The translations under genes and the position numbers were made by a program. Positions 19,172 through 27,263 of a DNA stretch of 64,000 bases are shown piece by piece. Location of the stretch: positions 124,001-188,000 of the forward strand of contig NZ_JARVSM010000009.1 of assembly GCF_030209175.1 (NCBI RefSeq), given 5' to 3'. A model generated the notes under the pieces. It was not told the origin of the DNA, did no database searches, and saw only the letters and a program-made list of their open reading frames with translations. The stretch comes from Pseudomonas sp. efr-133-TYG-5. Its GTDB lineage: Bacteria; Pseudomonadota; Gammaproteobacteria; Pseudomonadales; Pseudomonadaceae. Each line of letters opens with the position of its first letter. Positions within the stretch are counted from its first letter, which is position 1.

Positions 19172-19339
19172 ATGCCCTGGTATGCCTGGTTGATTCTGGT
19201 CGTTGCAATCGGCTCGATCGTTGGCGGATTGATGATGCTGCGCGACACCGCCAACAAGGTCGAACTGACCGATGAACAGCGGCGCCGCGTCGCTGAACGC
19301 AATGCCGAAGCGGATGCCCAGGACGGGCAGGACCGCTGA
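19172..19339 (+). CDS. DUF2897-type small membrane protein
   Basis: A 55-residue peptide with one N-terminal membrane helix (WYAWLILVVAIGSIVGGLMM) and a charged C-terminus rich in D, E, R and Q. Size and layout match the DUF2897 family, which has no known function. AAGGAGAG stands 6 nt before the ATG at 19172, which supports real translation. It lies between the permease and the DUF1989 gene and ends at a strong terminator. Confidence 0.7.
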   Translation: MPWYAWLILVVAIGSIVGGLMMLRDTANKVELTDEQRRRVAERNAEADAQDGQDR

Positions 19340-19344
19340 ACGAC

Positions 19345-19369
19345 AAACCCCGCCTGCCCGGCGGGGTTT
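19345..19369. terminator. Bidirectional intrinsic terminator
   Basis: 10-bp inverted repeat (19345-19354 and 19360-19369) ending in TTTTGTTTT on the plus strand. It lies between the convergent DUF2897 and DUF1989 genes. Confidence 0.88.
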
Positions 19370-19381
19370 TGTTTTGCACAG

Positions 19382-20233
19382 CTACTGTTCCCAATCGGCC
19401 TTGGCCACGTGCAGGCCGTGCAGACCCTTGTAGGCGGCACGCTCCGGCTGGCTCCAGCCATCGAGCAGAGCGTCCTCCAGGCGATAGATCTCCACACCCA
19501 GCGGCCGGCACACGCTCAGCGGATCCTGCGCGTCCGGCCCCCACATCGGCAGCGACAGGTCGCCGCCGGGGCAGGTCGACAAGGCGCACAGCAAGTCGAT
19601 TTCGGCGAAAAACTCCAGGTAGTCGCCCTTCTGCGCCGGACAGGCCTTCATGAAGTACAGGTCGTCGTGATTGAGGCCGGTGCACTGGAAGATATTCAAC
19701 ACGTCATGCACATCGAACTCGGTCAGGCCATGGGGCAGCACGGCGCGGGTCAGGTTGGAATGGCAGTGGTGGTGGAAGTCTTCGCCGGTGAGCATTTTGT
19801 TCACATACGGGTCACAACGGGTGCCGAGCAAGTCGTGCAGACGCCCGCCGTGCTCGTCGATGCCGTAGGCGGCGAGGCTGTCATCGGTGATGGTCACCAG
19901 CGGCCGCAGGAACGGCAAGTTCGACCACAAGCGATCGTGGGTGCTGACGTGCGCGCCCTGTAACTGGCGGGTACGCGCCGCCCACAGGCGCTCGCGCGGA
20001 TCGTGGGCATTCCACACATTGAAGTCGCCCACCTGCGGCCCCACCGGTGTGGTGACACGAAACACATGCCCGGCCGGCACGTGCCAGGCGCGGCCGGTGC
20101 GGATCGGCACCTCGAACTGCTCGATCAGCGTGCGCGCGCTCTTCTCATCGCGAATCCGCTCGTAGAACGCGCTGTCGACCTGCAATGCCGAGCCTTTGCT
20201 GACTTGATAGGCCGCCGGATAGTCTTTGTACAT
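19382..20233 (-). CDS. DUF1989 / urea-carboxylase-associated family protein
   Basis: A 283-residue protein of the DUF1989 (urea carboxylase-associated) family. Motifs visible are HVPAGHVFRVTTPVGPQVGDF, CHSNLTRAV and the segment around DVLNIFQCTGL. In other bacteria such genes sit near urea amidolyase and amine permeases and are thought to act in amine nitrogen catabolism; the reaction of this subgroup is not established to my knowledge. I chose the ATG at 20233 (GAGGAAG upstream) over an in-frame start at 20269. It is divergent from the TetR gene with 168 nt between them. Confidence 0.8.
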   Translation of the reverse strand: MYKDYPAAYQVSKGSALQVDSAFYERIRDEKSARTLIEQFEVPIRTGRAWHVPAGHVFRVTTPVGPQVGDFNVWNAHDPRERLWAARTRQLQGAHVSTHDRLWSNLPFLRPLVTITDDSLAAYGIDEHGGRLHDLLGTRCDPYVNKMLTGEDFHHHCHSNLTRAVLPHGLTEFDVHDVLNIFQCTGLNHDDLYFMKACPAQKGDYLEFFAEIDLLCALSTCPGGDLSLPMWGPDAQDPLSVCRPLGVEIYRLEDALLDGWSQPERAAYKGLHGLHVAKADWEQ

Positions 20234-20401
20234 GGGGCGCTTCCTCGCTGGTGGGTGGGAAACGAGCAACCACTATCCATGCCAACTTTTCTCGGCGTTA
20301 CGACCCAGTTGGACGCATCTGCATGCTTTTTAGAAGTAGAAGTACAGTCACCATCTCATTTGCATTGGGTAAGATGGCAGCCTTGTTGCGGAGAGTTTCC
20401 A

Positions 20402-20959
20402 ATGCGTTATTCGCAGGATCATAAAGCCCAGACCCATCAGCGCATCATCAAGGAAGCCTCCGAGCGATTCCGCAAGGACGGCATCGGTGCGACCGGCCTG
20501 CAGCCGCTGATGAAAGCGCTCGGCCTGACCCATGGCGGTTTCTATTCGCACTTCAAGTCCAAGGACGAACTGGTGGAAAAGGCCCTGCAGGCCGCCGGCG
20601 AGCAAGTGGATGGGCTGTGCACGGAAATCTTCGCCCAGGAAAAACCGCTCGAGGCATTCGTCGATACCTACCTGTCCGAATGGCACCAGGCCTCTCCGCA
20701 CGAAGGCTGCCCGCTGCCAACCCTCTCGGCGGAGCTGGGCTTGCGTGGCCAGCCGAGCCCGACCAGCGATGCCGTGCTCAACGCGCGCCTGGCGCAGATC
20801 GCCGGCACCCTCGAAGGCGAAAACAGCGCCGAACGCAGCATCGTCATCATGTCGACCCTGGTCGGCGCCCTCCTGTTGTCACGCAGCGTGGCGGACCGCG
20901 AATTGGCTCAGCGCATCCTCGACGTTACCCGCGATCACGTGAAGCGCTCGCAGGACTAA
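20402..20959 (+). CDS. TetR/AcrR family regulator
   Basis: A 185-residue TetR-type repressor. The N-terminal helix-turn-helix (about 12-60) has the usual shape: RIIKEASERF, then LMKALGLTHGGFYSHFKSKD and ELVEKAL. The remaining helices form the ligand and dimer domain, with one cysteine in HEGCPLPTL; the ligand is unknown. It is divergent from the DUF1989 gene and convergent with the condensing-enzyme gene, overlapping its stop by 3 nt. It could control either neighbour or itself. Confidence 0.9.
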   Translation: MRYSQDHKAQTHQRIIKEASERFRKDGIGATGLQPLMKALGLTHGGFYSHFKSKDELVEKALQAAGEQVDGLCTEIFAQEKPLEAFVDTYLSEWHQASPHEGCPLPTLSAELGLRGQPSPTSDAVLNARLAQIAGTLEGENSAERSIVIMSTLVGALLLSRSVADRELAQRILDVTRDHVKRSQD

Positions 20960-22230
20960 GCCTGCCAGCGCTTGAACAACACGCTGGCATTGACCCCACC
21001 AAAACCGAAGCCGTTGGACAACGCGTACTCGATAGGCAGCGCACGCGCCTGGCCGTGCACGATGTCGACGCCTGCGCTCGCCGGGTCCGGATTGTCCAGA
21101 TTGAGCGTCGGCGGCACGAACTGATCGCGAATCGCCAACAAGGTGAAGATCGCTTCGAGCCCGCCGGCTGCGCCGAGCAGATGTCCGGTGGCGGATTTGG
21201 TCGAGGTCACGGCGATTGCGTTCTGCGTGCCGAACAGCGACTTGATCGCCGCCAGCTCGCCAAGATCGCCGACCGGGGTCGAGGTGGCGTGGGCATTGAG
21301 GTGCTGCACCTGGTCTGCCGTGATGCCGGCCTGCGCCAATGCCAGTGCCATCGCCCGCCGCGCACCGCTGCCGTCTTCCGGCCCGGCAGTGAGGTGATAG
21401 GCATCGGCGCTGGTGCCATAGCCGACCAGCTCGGCCAGCGGTTGCGCACCCCGCGCCAGTGCGTGCTCGAGGGATTCGATAACCAGCAGGCCGGCGCCCT
21501 CGCCCATGACAAATCCGTCGCGGGCACTGTCGAAGGGCCGCGAGGCACGCTCGGGCGTATCGTTGAAGCCGCTGGACAGCGCCCGGGCTGCGGCGAATCC
21601 GGCAAGGCTGACGCGATCGATGCACGCCTCCGCCCCGCCACAGATGGCGATATCCGCTTCACCGGCGCGGATCAGGCGTGCCGCATCACCGATAGCCTGC
21701 ACCCCGGCGGCACAGGCGGTCACCGGAGCACCCAACGGGCCTTTGAGGCCGTGCTGAATCGACACATGACCGGCGGCCAGATTGACCAGAAACGAAGGAA
21801 TGGTGAACGGCGACAGGCGGCGCGGGCCGCGGCTGTCGGTGGTGCGCACGGCCTCGGCAATCGCGCCGAAGCCACCGACGCCGGAGCCGATGATGGTCGC
21901 CGTGCGCTCCTGATCACCCGCTGCGGACGGCCGCCAGGCAGCCTGTTCCAGCGCCTGCCGGGCCGCCTCCAGGGCGAACAGAATGAAGCGATCCATCTTC
22001 TTCTGCTCCTTCGGCGGCGTGGCGCGATCCGGATCGAAACCGCCTTCGGCGTCCTCCTCCAGCGTCGGCACCACACCACCGACCCGCGTCGGCAGATCGG
22101 CAATCACCGCGTCCGGCAAATTGCGCAGCCCGGAACGTCCGGCCAGCAAGCGCTGCCAGACCACTTCGACGCCACTTCCCAATGGAGACACCAGGCCCAT
22201 GCCGGTGACGACTATTCGACGCTGATCCAT
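20956..22230 (-). CDS. FabF-like beta-ketoacyl-ACP synthase (KAS II type)
   Basis: A 424-residue condensing enzyme of the normal FabF length. The Cys-His-His triad is intact: Cys173 in TACAAG, His314 in NAHATSTPVGD and His350 in SATGHLLGAAGG. It would extend an acyl chain with malonyl-ACP. It sits downstream of an SDR gene (17-nt gap) and beside a TetR gene, not in a fabD-fabG-acpP operon, so it is probably an accessory paralogue. The start is the ATG at 22230; further upstream the frame overlaps the SDR gene. Confidence 0.92.
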   Translation of the reverse strand: MDQRRIVVTGMGLVSPLGSGVEVVWQRLLAGRSGLRNLPDAVIADLPTRVGGVVPTLEEDAEGGFDPDRATPPKEQKKMDRFILFALEAARQALEQAAWRPSAAGDQERTATIIGSGVGGFGAIAEAVRTTDSRGPRRLSPFTIPSFLVNLAAGHVSIQHGLKGPLGAPVTACAAGVQAIGDAARLIRAGEADIAICGGAEACIDRVSLAGFAAARALSSGFNDTPERASRPFDSARDGFVMGEGAGLLVIESLEHALARGAQPLAELVGYGTSADAYHLTAGPEDGSGARRAMALALAQAGITADQVQHLNAHATSTPVGDLGELAAIKSLFGTQNAIAVTSTKSATGHLLGAAGGLEAIFTLLAIRDQFVPPTLNLDNPDPASAGVDIVHGQARALPIEYALSNGFGFGGVNASVLFKRWQA

Positions 22231-22247
22231 ACCGCAGTTACCCCTGA

Positions 22248-23045
22248 TCAATTCTTGTAACGTTGTGCCGCCGAACTGCGCGACAGGTTCGGTGCCATCA
22301 CCTGCCGCGCGGCAACGAATGAATGCCACTCCCCGGCATCGGGCAGCGAGGGAATCGTGATCAACTCACCCTGATCCAGCCCCGCCAGTGCCGCATCGAC
22401 CATCTCCCCCGCTTCCATGACCATTTCCGCCGGAATGCCACTGGCGTCGATGCCGGAGCGCTCCCAGATCTCCGTACGCGTCACCCCCGGCAACACCGCT
22501 TGCACCTTGACCCCGGTGCCGTCGAGTTCGGCATTCAGCGACTGCGTCAGGCTCAACACGTAGGCCTTGCTGGCGCTGTAGACGGCATTGAAACGCTCAG
22601 GGAACAGCGCCACCACCGAGGCGATATTGATGATCGTGCCACGCCCGGCCTTGGCGAAACCCGCGGCGGCGGCCGACGCCAGGCGGGTGACCGCCGTGAT
22701 GTTGAGCTGGATCAGACGCTCCAGCTGCTCCATGTCGGCATTGGCCAACAGCCCCTCAGTGGCGACCCCGGCGTTGTTCACCAGCAGGCTGATGGCCGAA
22801 TCGCTGCGCAGGCGCTGCTCGACCTTGAGTACGTCGTCTTTATGGGTGAGATCCGCCTTGAGCACTTCGACCTGTACGCCATGCTCCGCGCGCAGTTTGC
22901 TGGCGGCAGCTTCCAGCCGCTGTTCATCACGCGCGACCAACAGCAAATCGTAGCCGCGCGAGGCCAGACGCTCGGCGTAAATCGCACCGATGCCGGAGGA
23001 AGCTCCGGTGATAAGGGCCGAGCCCTGAGACTGGACAGCGTTCAT
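22248..23045 (-). CDS. SDR family NAD(P)-dependent oxidoreductase
   Basis: A 265-residue classical short-chain dehydrogenase. The cofactor loop TGASSGIG lies at 13-20, NNAG at 90-93, and the catalytic set Ser143, Tyr156, Lys160 is complete. The Arg39/Asp40 pair after the second strand suggests NADP(H). It is the first gene of a two-gene unit with the condensing enzyme, so it may reduce a ketoacyl product; this is inferred from position only. GGGAGC precedes the ATG at 23045. Confidence 0.9.
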   Translation of the reverse strand: MNAVQSQGSALITGASSGIGAIYAERLASRGYDLLLVARDEQRLEAAASKLRAEHGVQVEVLKADLTHKDDVLKVEQRLRSDSAISLLVNNAGVATEGLLANADMEQLERLIQLNITAVTRLASAAAAGFAKAGRGTIINIASVVALFPERFNAVYSASKAYVLSLTQSLNAELDGTGVKVQAVLPGVTRTEIWERSGIDASGIPAEMVMEAGEMVDAALAGLDQGELITIPSLPDAGEWHSFVAARQVMAPNLSRSSAAQRYKN

Positions 23046-23374
23046 AAGTGTGCTCCCGGGAGACATTGGTAATGACGTGAGCCTTTGAGTATAGCGATGC
23101 TTCTGGAAAATATTACACACGTAATCTTACAGAATGCAAACGATGAGAAGAGTGTCATTGCGTGACTCACCGGTCGCTCAGTTTGGCTTCACGAGGAGCC
23201 ATCGTTGACCTCGAAAGCCCGAGAACAGAGCCTTCAGACGAATATGACAGTTTTACCGTCAATAGCTTGTGGACAGATTTTAGATACGCGAGAATGCAAA
23301 ATATTGCTAAATATTTTTTCAGCAGCGTTCAGCGCGGCTTCCGACAGTACCTAATTTTTCAACGCGAGCGTTTA
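23046..23374. other. Divergent intergenic region, SDR / wzz2
   Basis: 329 nt without a supported gene. It holds a palindrome at 23112-23125 and becomes A+T rich toward the wzz gene. The wzz frame is open from a GTG at 23162, but that N-terminal extension has no Wzz character. Confidence 0.6.
23112..23125. promoter_or_regulatory. Palindromic operator candidate upstream of SDR gene
   Basis: ATTAC-ACAC-GTAAT, a perfect 5-bp inverted repeat 67 nt upstream of the SDR start, in the likely promoter region. It could be an operator of a TetR-type or other repressor. Confidence 0.35.
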
Positions 23375-24655
23375 ATGAATCTCCCCGCAAAAATACGTTC
23401 TGAGAATGAGCATCACGAGATCGATATTCCCGCACTCCTTCGGGAGATTTGGAAGCAAAGAGGCATAATTCTGCTGTTTACCGGGCTGTCCACAGCTATT
23501 GCAGTTACTTATGCATTAACAGCAAAACCGCAATACAAAGTCCAGAACTACATTACGCCTGTAGCTTCCGCAGAGTTGGATACGCTGAACGAGTCCGGGC
23601 TCTACAACATTAAGCCGGAAGAAGCGCTAAGACGCGTTGGTTCGTCGCTTGAGTCCTATTATGTACGCCTGCAATTTTTCCAGGCGAATCCCGAATTACT
23701 GTCCCCGGTACAACCCGAAGGGATGTCCACAAAAGATGCGCTCGACCGTTTCAACGCGAATGCATTTAGCGTTGAACAAATTGACTCTAAAAAAGCCGCC
23801 AGTCTTTCCGACGCGATCCAATTTGGCGCGGAGTATCCGTCGGGGATGGATGGCGTCTCTATCGTCAACAACTTCACCGACTTTGTAATCAAGCGCGAAA
23901 AAGAAAAAGTCGAAACAGACCTGAATAAAATCATTGCCAACCGCATCGCTCAGACCGAGAGAAAGCTCGTTTCAAAAAAAGCTGCATATGAAGCTGAAAC
24001 CGACTCAAAAATTGCAGAACTTCTGGAGAAGGACCAACTCAAGAAGGAAAACCTCCAGGACGAGCTGAAGGCTCTGCGTCAGCAGCTGCAAACTCGCCGG
24101 CAGAATCGGATCAAGCAATTGGACGAAGCAATATCCATTGCCAAGAAACTGGGAATTGTTTCACCGACTACACCTTCTGCTCTCGGAGACGCGTCGCAGG
24201 TGAGACAGGGCAACATGATTCGGACCGAGGTCAGCAACCAGACGATACCTCTTTACTTCATGGGCCAATCAGCACTGGAAGCAGAACGAGCGACGCTGGT
24301 TTCGCGAAACTCTGATGACTTTACCGAACCTCGTGTTGACGAAATCCAAAAAGAGCTGAGTCTGCTGGCTACCAACCGCCAGGTAGCATTACTTAAACAA
24401 CGCAGAAACGAAGAGCTATTCTTGAAAGGCTTGAGCGAAATTCGCGAGGAACTGGCGCATCTGAAAAACCTGCACATCGATTTCAACCAAGTCAATCTGG
24501 TTAATATCGACAGATCGGCGTCACCTCCACAATCGCCCATAAAACCTAAGAAAACGCTGATCGTAGGCTTAGGCTTTGTATTCGGATGCATGCTCGGCAT
24601 TGCCGTAGCGCTAGCACGGATAGTTATGTTTCCGAGAAAAAAGATTGAGCTCTGA
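23375..24655 (+). CDS. wzz: Wzz chain-length determinant, long form
   Basis: A 426-residue polysaccharide co-polymerase. The first membrane helix (about 30-50) is followed by the periplasmic domain with a long charged coiled-coil (about 175-260), and a second helix (about 400-420) preceded by the proline-rich PPQSPIKPKK motif. It sets O-antigen length with Wzy. The length is close to what I recall for P. aeruginosa Wzz2 (very long chains), against about 350 residues for the wzz at 38268. The ATG at 23375 is chosen because it precedes the conserved EIDIPALLREIW. It faces the O-antigen cluster. Confidence 0.88.
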   Translation: MNLPAKIRSENEHHEIDIPALLREIWKQRGIILLFTGLSTAIAVTYALTAKPQYKVQNYITPVASAELDTLNESGLYNIKPEEALRRVGSSLESYYVRLQFFQANPELLSPVQPEGMSTKDALDRFNANAFSVEQIDSKKAASLSDAIQFGAEYPSGMDGVSIVNNFTDFVIKREKEKVETDLNKIIANRIAQTERKLVSKKAAYEAETDSKIAELLEKDQLKKENLQDELKALRQQLQTRRQNRIKQLDEAISIAKKLGIVSPTTPSALGDASQVRQGNMIRTEVSNQTIPLYFMGQSALEAERATLVSRNSDDFTEPRVDEIQKELSLLATNRQVALLKQRRNEELFLKGLSEIREELAHLKNLHIDFNQVNLVNIDRSASPPQSPIKPKKTLIVGLGFVFGCMLGIAVALARIVMFPRKKIEL

Positions 24656-24693
24656 CTTGTACTTAGCTCACAACTATCTAACAACTCATTAAT

Positions 24694-24726
24694 AAAAAAG
24701 GGCCGATCAATGATCGGCCCTTTTTT
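24694..24726. terminator. Bidirectional terminator between wzz2 and comEA
   Basis: 16-nt perfect inverted arms flanked by A6 and T6 on both strands, so it should stop transcription from both sides. It marks the 3' end of the O-antigen transcript. Confidence 0.93.
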
Positions 24727-24735
24727 ATATCTTCA

Positions 24736-25071
24736 TTAATTCACTTCCAACTTATCACGATTCCTTTCTAGGATTGCCTTGCCAATCCCTTTGACTTCAA
24801 GCAGCTCATCCACCGATGCAAATGGGCCGTTATTGTCACGGTACGCAACAATCGCCTTGGCCTTTGCCTCACCAATACCACTCAGTTCGCGCTGGAGTGT
24901 GGACGCGTCAGCAGCATTGAGGTCAACCTTATCGATAGTCGCTTTAGCGACTGAGTCCATCACTACGGAAGACTCGACGGGCGCGGTTTTAGCCTCCGGA
25001 GCCGCGATGGCAGCAATCGATGCACCGCTCAGAAGGGCAAACACCAGCGAGTAGAAGTAGCTTGTACGCAT
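24736..25071 (-). CDS. comEA: ComEA-like helix-hairpin-helix protein
   Basis: A 111-residue exported protein: signal peptide (about 1-25, ending ASIAAIAAPEA), a short linker and a C-terminal double helix-hairpin-helix (VDLNAADASTLQRELSGIG, then KAKAIVAYRDNNGPFASVDE and GIGKAILERN). Related proteins bind DNA in the periplasm during uptake. In Pseudomonas a gene of this kind stands next to wbpM, as here. The ATG at 25071 has GGAGCG upstream; an upstream ATG at 25086 is in frame but less well placed. Confidence 0.88.
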   Translation of the reverse strand: MRTSYFYSLVFALLSGASIAAIAAPEAKTAPVESSVVMDSVAKATIDKVDLNAADASTLQRELSGIGEAKAKAIVAYRDNNGPFASVDELLEVKGIGKAILERNRDKLEVN

Positions 25072-25094
25072 AAGATGACGCTCCATGACATTGA

Positions 25095-25127
25095 TTGGGA
25101 AGCAGCTTTTCCTAAGCTGCTTCCCAA
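25095..25127. terminator. Strong hairpin between wbpM and comEA
   Basis: Perfect 14-bp inverted repeat (25095-25108 and 25114-25127) with a 5-nt loop, 57 nt after the wbpM stop and 23 nt before the comEA start. There is no T run after it on the minus strand, so it may attenuate rather than fully terminate. Confidence 0.6.
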
Positions 25128-25183
25128 ATCTAGGCGATATGCTGGAGCTGTCAAAAACGCCTACGTTACCGAATGTGAAACAA

Positions 25184-27178
25184 TCAAGGCTCCAATCGGC
25201 GCTGCTGGTAGATCCAATCGACAATGTCGCCATCGGGCGCGTAACCGCTGACGGTTTCACGAAGAAGCTGACGAACACGAACGTAGTCATCCTGCTCGAC
25301 CGAGTTGAGCAATTCAGTCAGCTTGATTTTAAGCGCGTCCCAGGGCAAATGATCCTCGTTGGCAGTCATGATCATCGGATGCTGGGTGGCCGCCACGTTA
25401 TCGCCGATCAGCAGCTCTTCGTAGAGCTTTTCGCCAGGCCGCAAACCGGTGAACTCTATGGAAATATCGCCATGCAGATTCTTTTCCGAGCGAACGCTCA
25501 AGCCCGAAAGATGGATCATTTTTTCAGCCAGCTCGACAATTCTTACCGGCTCCCCCATATCCAATACAAACACATCGCCGCCCTGCCCCATCGAACCGGC
25601 CTGGATAACGAGCTGAGCGGCTTCAGGAATGGTCATGAAGTAGCGTGTGATCTTTGGATGAGTGACCGTCAAAGGCCCACCAGACTTGATCTGCTTATAG
25701 AACAACGGTATGACTGAACCCGATGAGCCCAACACATTACCGAATCGCACCATAGTAAAGCGTGTCTTGTTAACCCTGGAAACATTGGTCACGTCGCCGA
25801 AGAGAACCGGTGCGAGCTCCCTACTGAGAGCTTGCAATGTCATCTCGGCTAGACGTTTTGTACTACCCATTACATTTGTCGGCCGCACAGCTTTATCTGT
25901 GGAGATCAAAACAAAATTGGCAACACCCGCCATCAAAGCGGCCTGCGCAGTATTGAGCGTGCCGATTACGTTATTAAGCACACCTTCAGCTATATTGTGC
26001 TCAACCATTGGAACATGCTTGTAAGCCGCCGCGTGATATACCGTATCCACGCGCCAAGTTTTCATGACATCCAGTAACTTATCCTGATTTCGTACTGATC
26101 CTAAAATCGGTAGAAGACGGACGGAAAGGGATTCTCTAGCGACTCGCTGTTCGAGCTCGGAGAGGATGCTGTAGAGATTGAACTCGCTATGCTCAAAGAG
26201 CAGAAGTACCTTCGGACGTAAAGCCAGAATCTGCCGGCAAAGCTCCGAGCCGATCGATCCTCCGGCGCCCGTGACCAATACCGATAGACCCGTAACGCAG
26301 TGTTCCAACAGATCGCCCTGCGCCGGAACGGCATCACGTCCTAACAGGTCGGCAATGTCGACCTCTTGAATATCATCAACTTTGACTCTGCCACTGGCCA
26401 GGTCCATAAATCCTGGAATACTTCGAACATGCAGGGGAAAGCCTTCGAGGAAGCCAAGGATTTCACGACGCCGGCCCCGACTCGCAGAAGGAATCGCTAA
26501 AAGAATTTCCTGAGCGCCTGTGTCATCGATCATTTGTTGGATGTGTTTCGGCTTGTATACCTGAAGCCCGGATATAACTCGGTCAGCAATGCTCTTGTCG
26601 TCGTCTATGAACGCGACCGGACGCATGATACGTCCCATGCGAAGCGCAGCAACTAACTGGTTACCCGCGGCGCCAGCCCCGAAAATAGCGACTCTTGGCA
26701 AGCCGTCGTCCCTGCTCGTAAAAGGCACGTGCTGCGCGGCAGCGAACCAATCACCCAGGAAGTATTGACGCATGGCCAATCTCAAACCACCGATCATGAT
26801 CAGGCTCAACCACCAATAGTTGAAAATGATCGAGCGCGGCACCAGGGTCTGATGATTGCTGTACCAGAACACAATTACGCCGAGTATCAATGACGACAAA
26901 CTGACAGCCTTGATAATCGCTATAAGTGCGTCGTTGCCAAAATATCTCATGACGGCACGATACATGCCGAAACGAATAAATAACGGTATACCCACTACCG
27001 GGGCGATCAAAAACAGCCAGGTGTGGGCTATCAACGGGTTAACCATATCGTCGATACCGAGCCGCACCAGAAAAGCCAACCACAGCGCAGCCCACACCAG
27101 GACGACATCCGCCGAGACCTGGATGAGGCGCTTTTGCCGGCGTGGCAACCCTAGCAACAGTGTGCGTAACTTATCCAT
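25184..27178 (-). CDS. wbpM: WbpM, UDP-GlcNAc 4,6-dehydratase
   Basis: A 664-residue membrane-anchored dehydratase. Four N-terminal helices (about 15-130) are followed by a first Rossmann motif (FGAGAAGNQL) and a C-terminal extended-SDR domain with TGAGGSIGSELCRQI and the MGSTK active-site segment that replaces the usual YxxxK. It makes UDP-4-keto-6-deoxy-GlcNAc, precursor of D-QuiNAc and D-FucNAc. I chose the ATG at 27178 because MDKLRTLLLGLPRRQKRLIQ fits the known WbpM N-terminus; the frame opens at a GTG at 27244. It is usually last in Pseudomonas O-antigen clusters, as here. Confidence 0.95.
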   Translation of the reverse strand: MDKLRTLLLGLPRRQKRLIQVSADVVLVWAALWLAFLVRLGIDDMVNPLIAHTWLFLIAPVVGIPLFIRFGMYRAVMRYFGNDALIAIIKAVSLSSLILGVIVFWYSNHQTLVPRSIIFNYWWLSLIMIGGLRLAMRQYFLGDWFAAAQHVPFTSRDDGLPRVAIFGAGAAGNQLVAALRMGRIMRPVAFIDDDKSIADRVISGLQVYKPKHIQQMIDDTGAQEILLAIPSASRGRRREILGFLEGFPLHVRSIPGFMDLASGRVKVDDIQEVDIADLLGRDAVPAQGDLLEHCVTGLSVLVTGAGGSIGSELCRQILALRPKVLLLFEHSEFNLYSILSELEQRVARESLSVRLLPILGSVRNQDKLLDVMKTWRVDTVYHAAAYKHVPMVEHNIAEGVLNNVIGTLNTAQAALMAGVANFVLISTDKAVRPTNVMGSTKRLAEMTLQALSRELAPVLFGDVTNVSRVNKTRFTMVRFGNVLGSSGSVIPLFYKQIKSGGPLTVTHPKITRYFMTIPEAAQLVIQAGSMGQGGDVFVLDMGEPVRIVELAEKMIHLSGLSVRSEKNLHGDISIEFTGLRPGEKLYEELLIGDNVAATQHPMIMTANEDHLPWDALKIKLTELLNSVEQDDYVRVRQLLRETVSGYAPDGDIVDWIYQQRRLEP

Positions 27179-27263
27179 AACTCCGTCGTACACCTCGTAC
27201 CGCCCCCTGTTGAACGCTTGCGACGAGCCAGACGCACTCGACACTTAAAAAACTCGGAATCTC

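Noticed and set aside
23162-23374. 71-residue N-terminal extension of the long Wzz
   Set aside because: It starts at a GTG without a ribosome site, and the extension has no membrane or Wzz features; the conserved protein begins at 23375.
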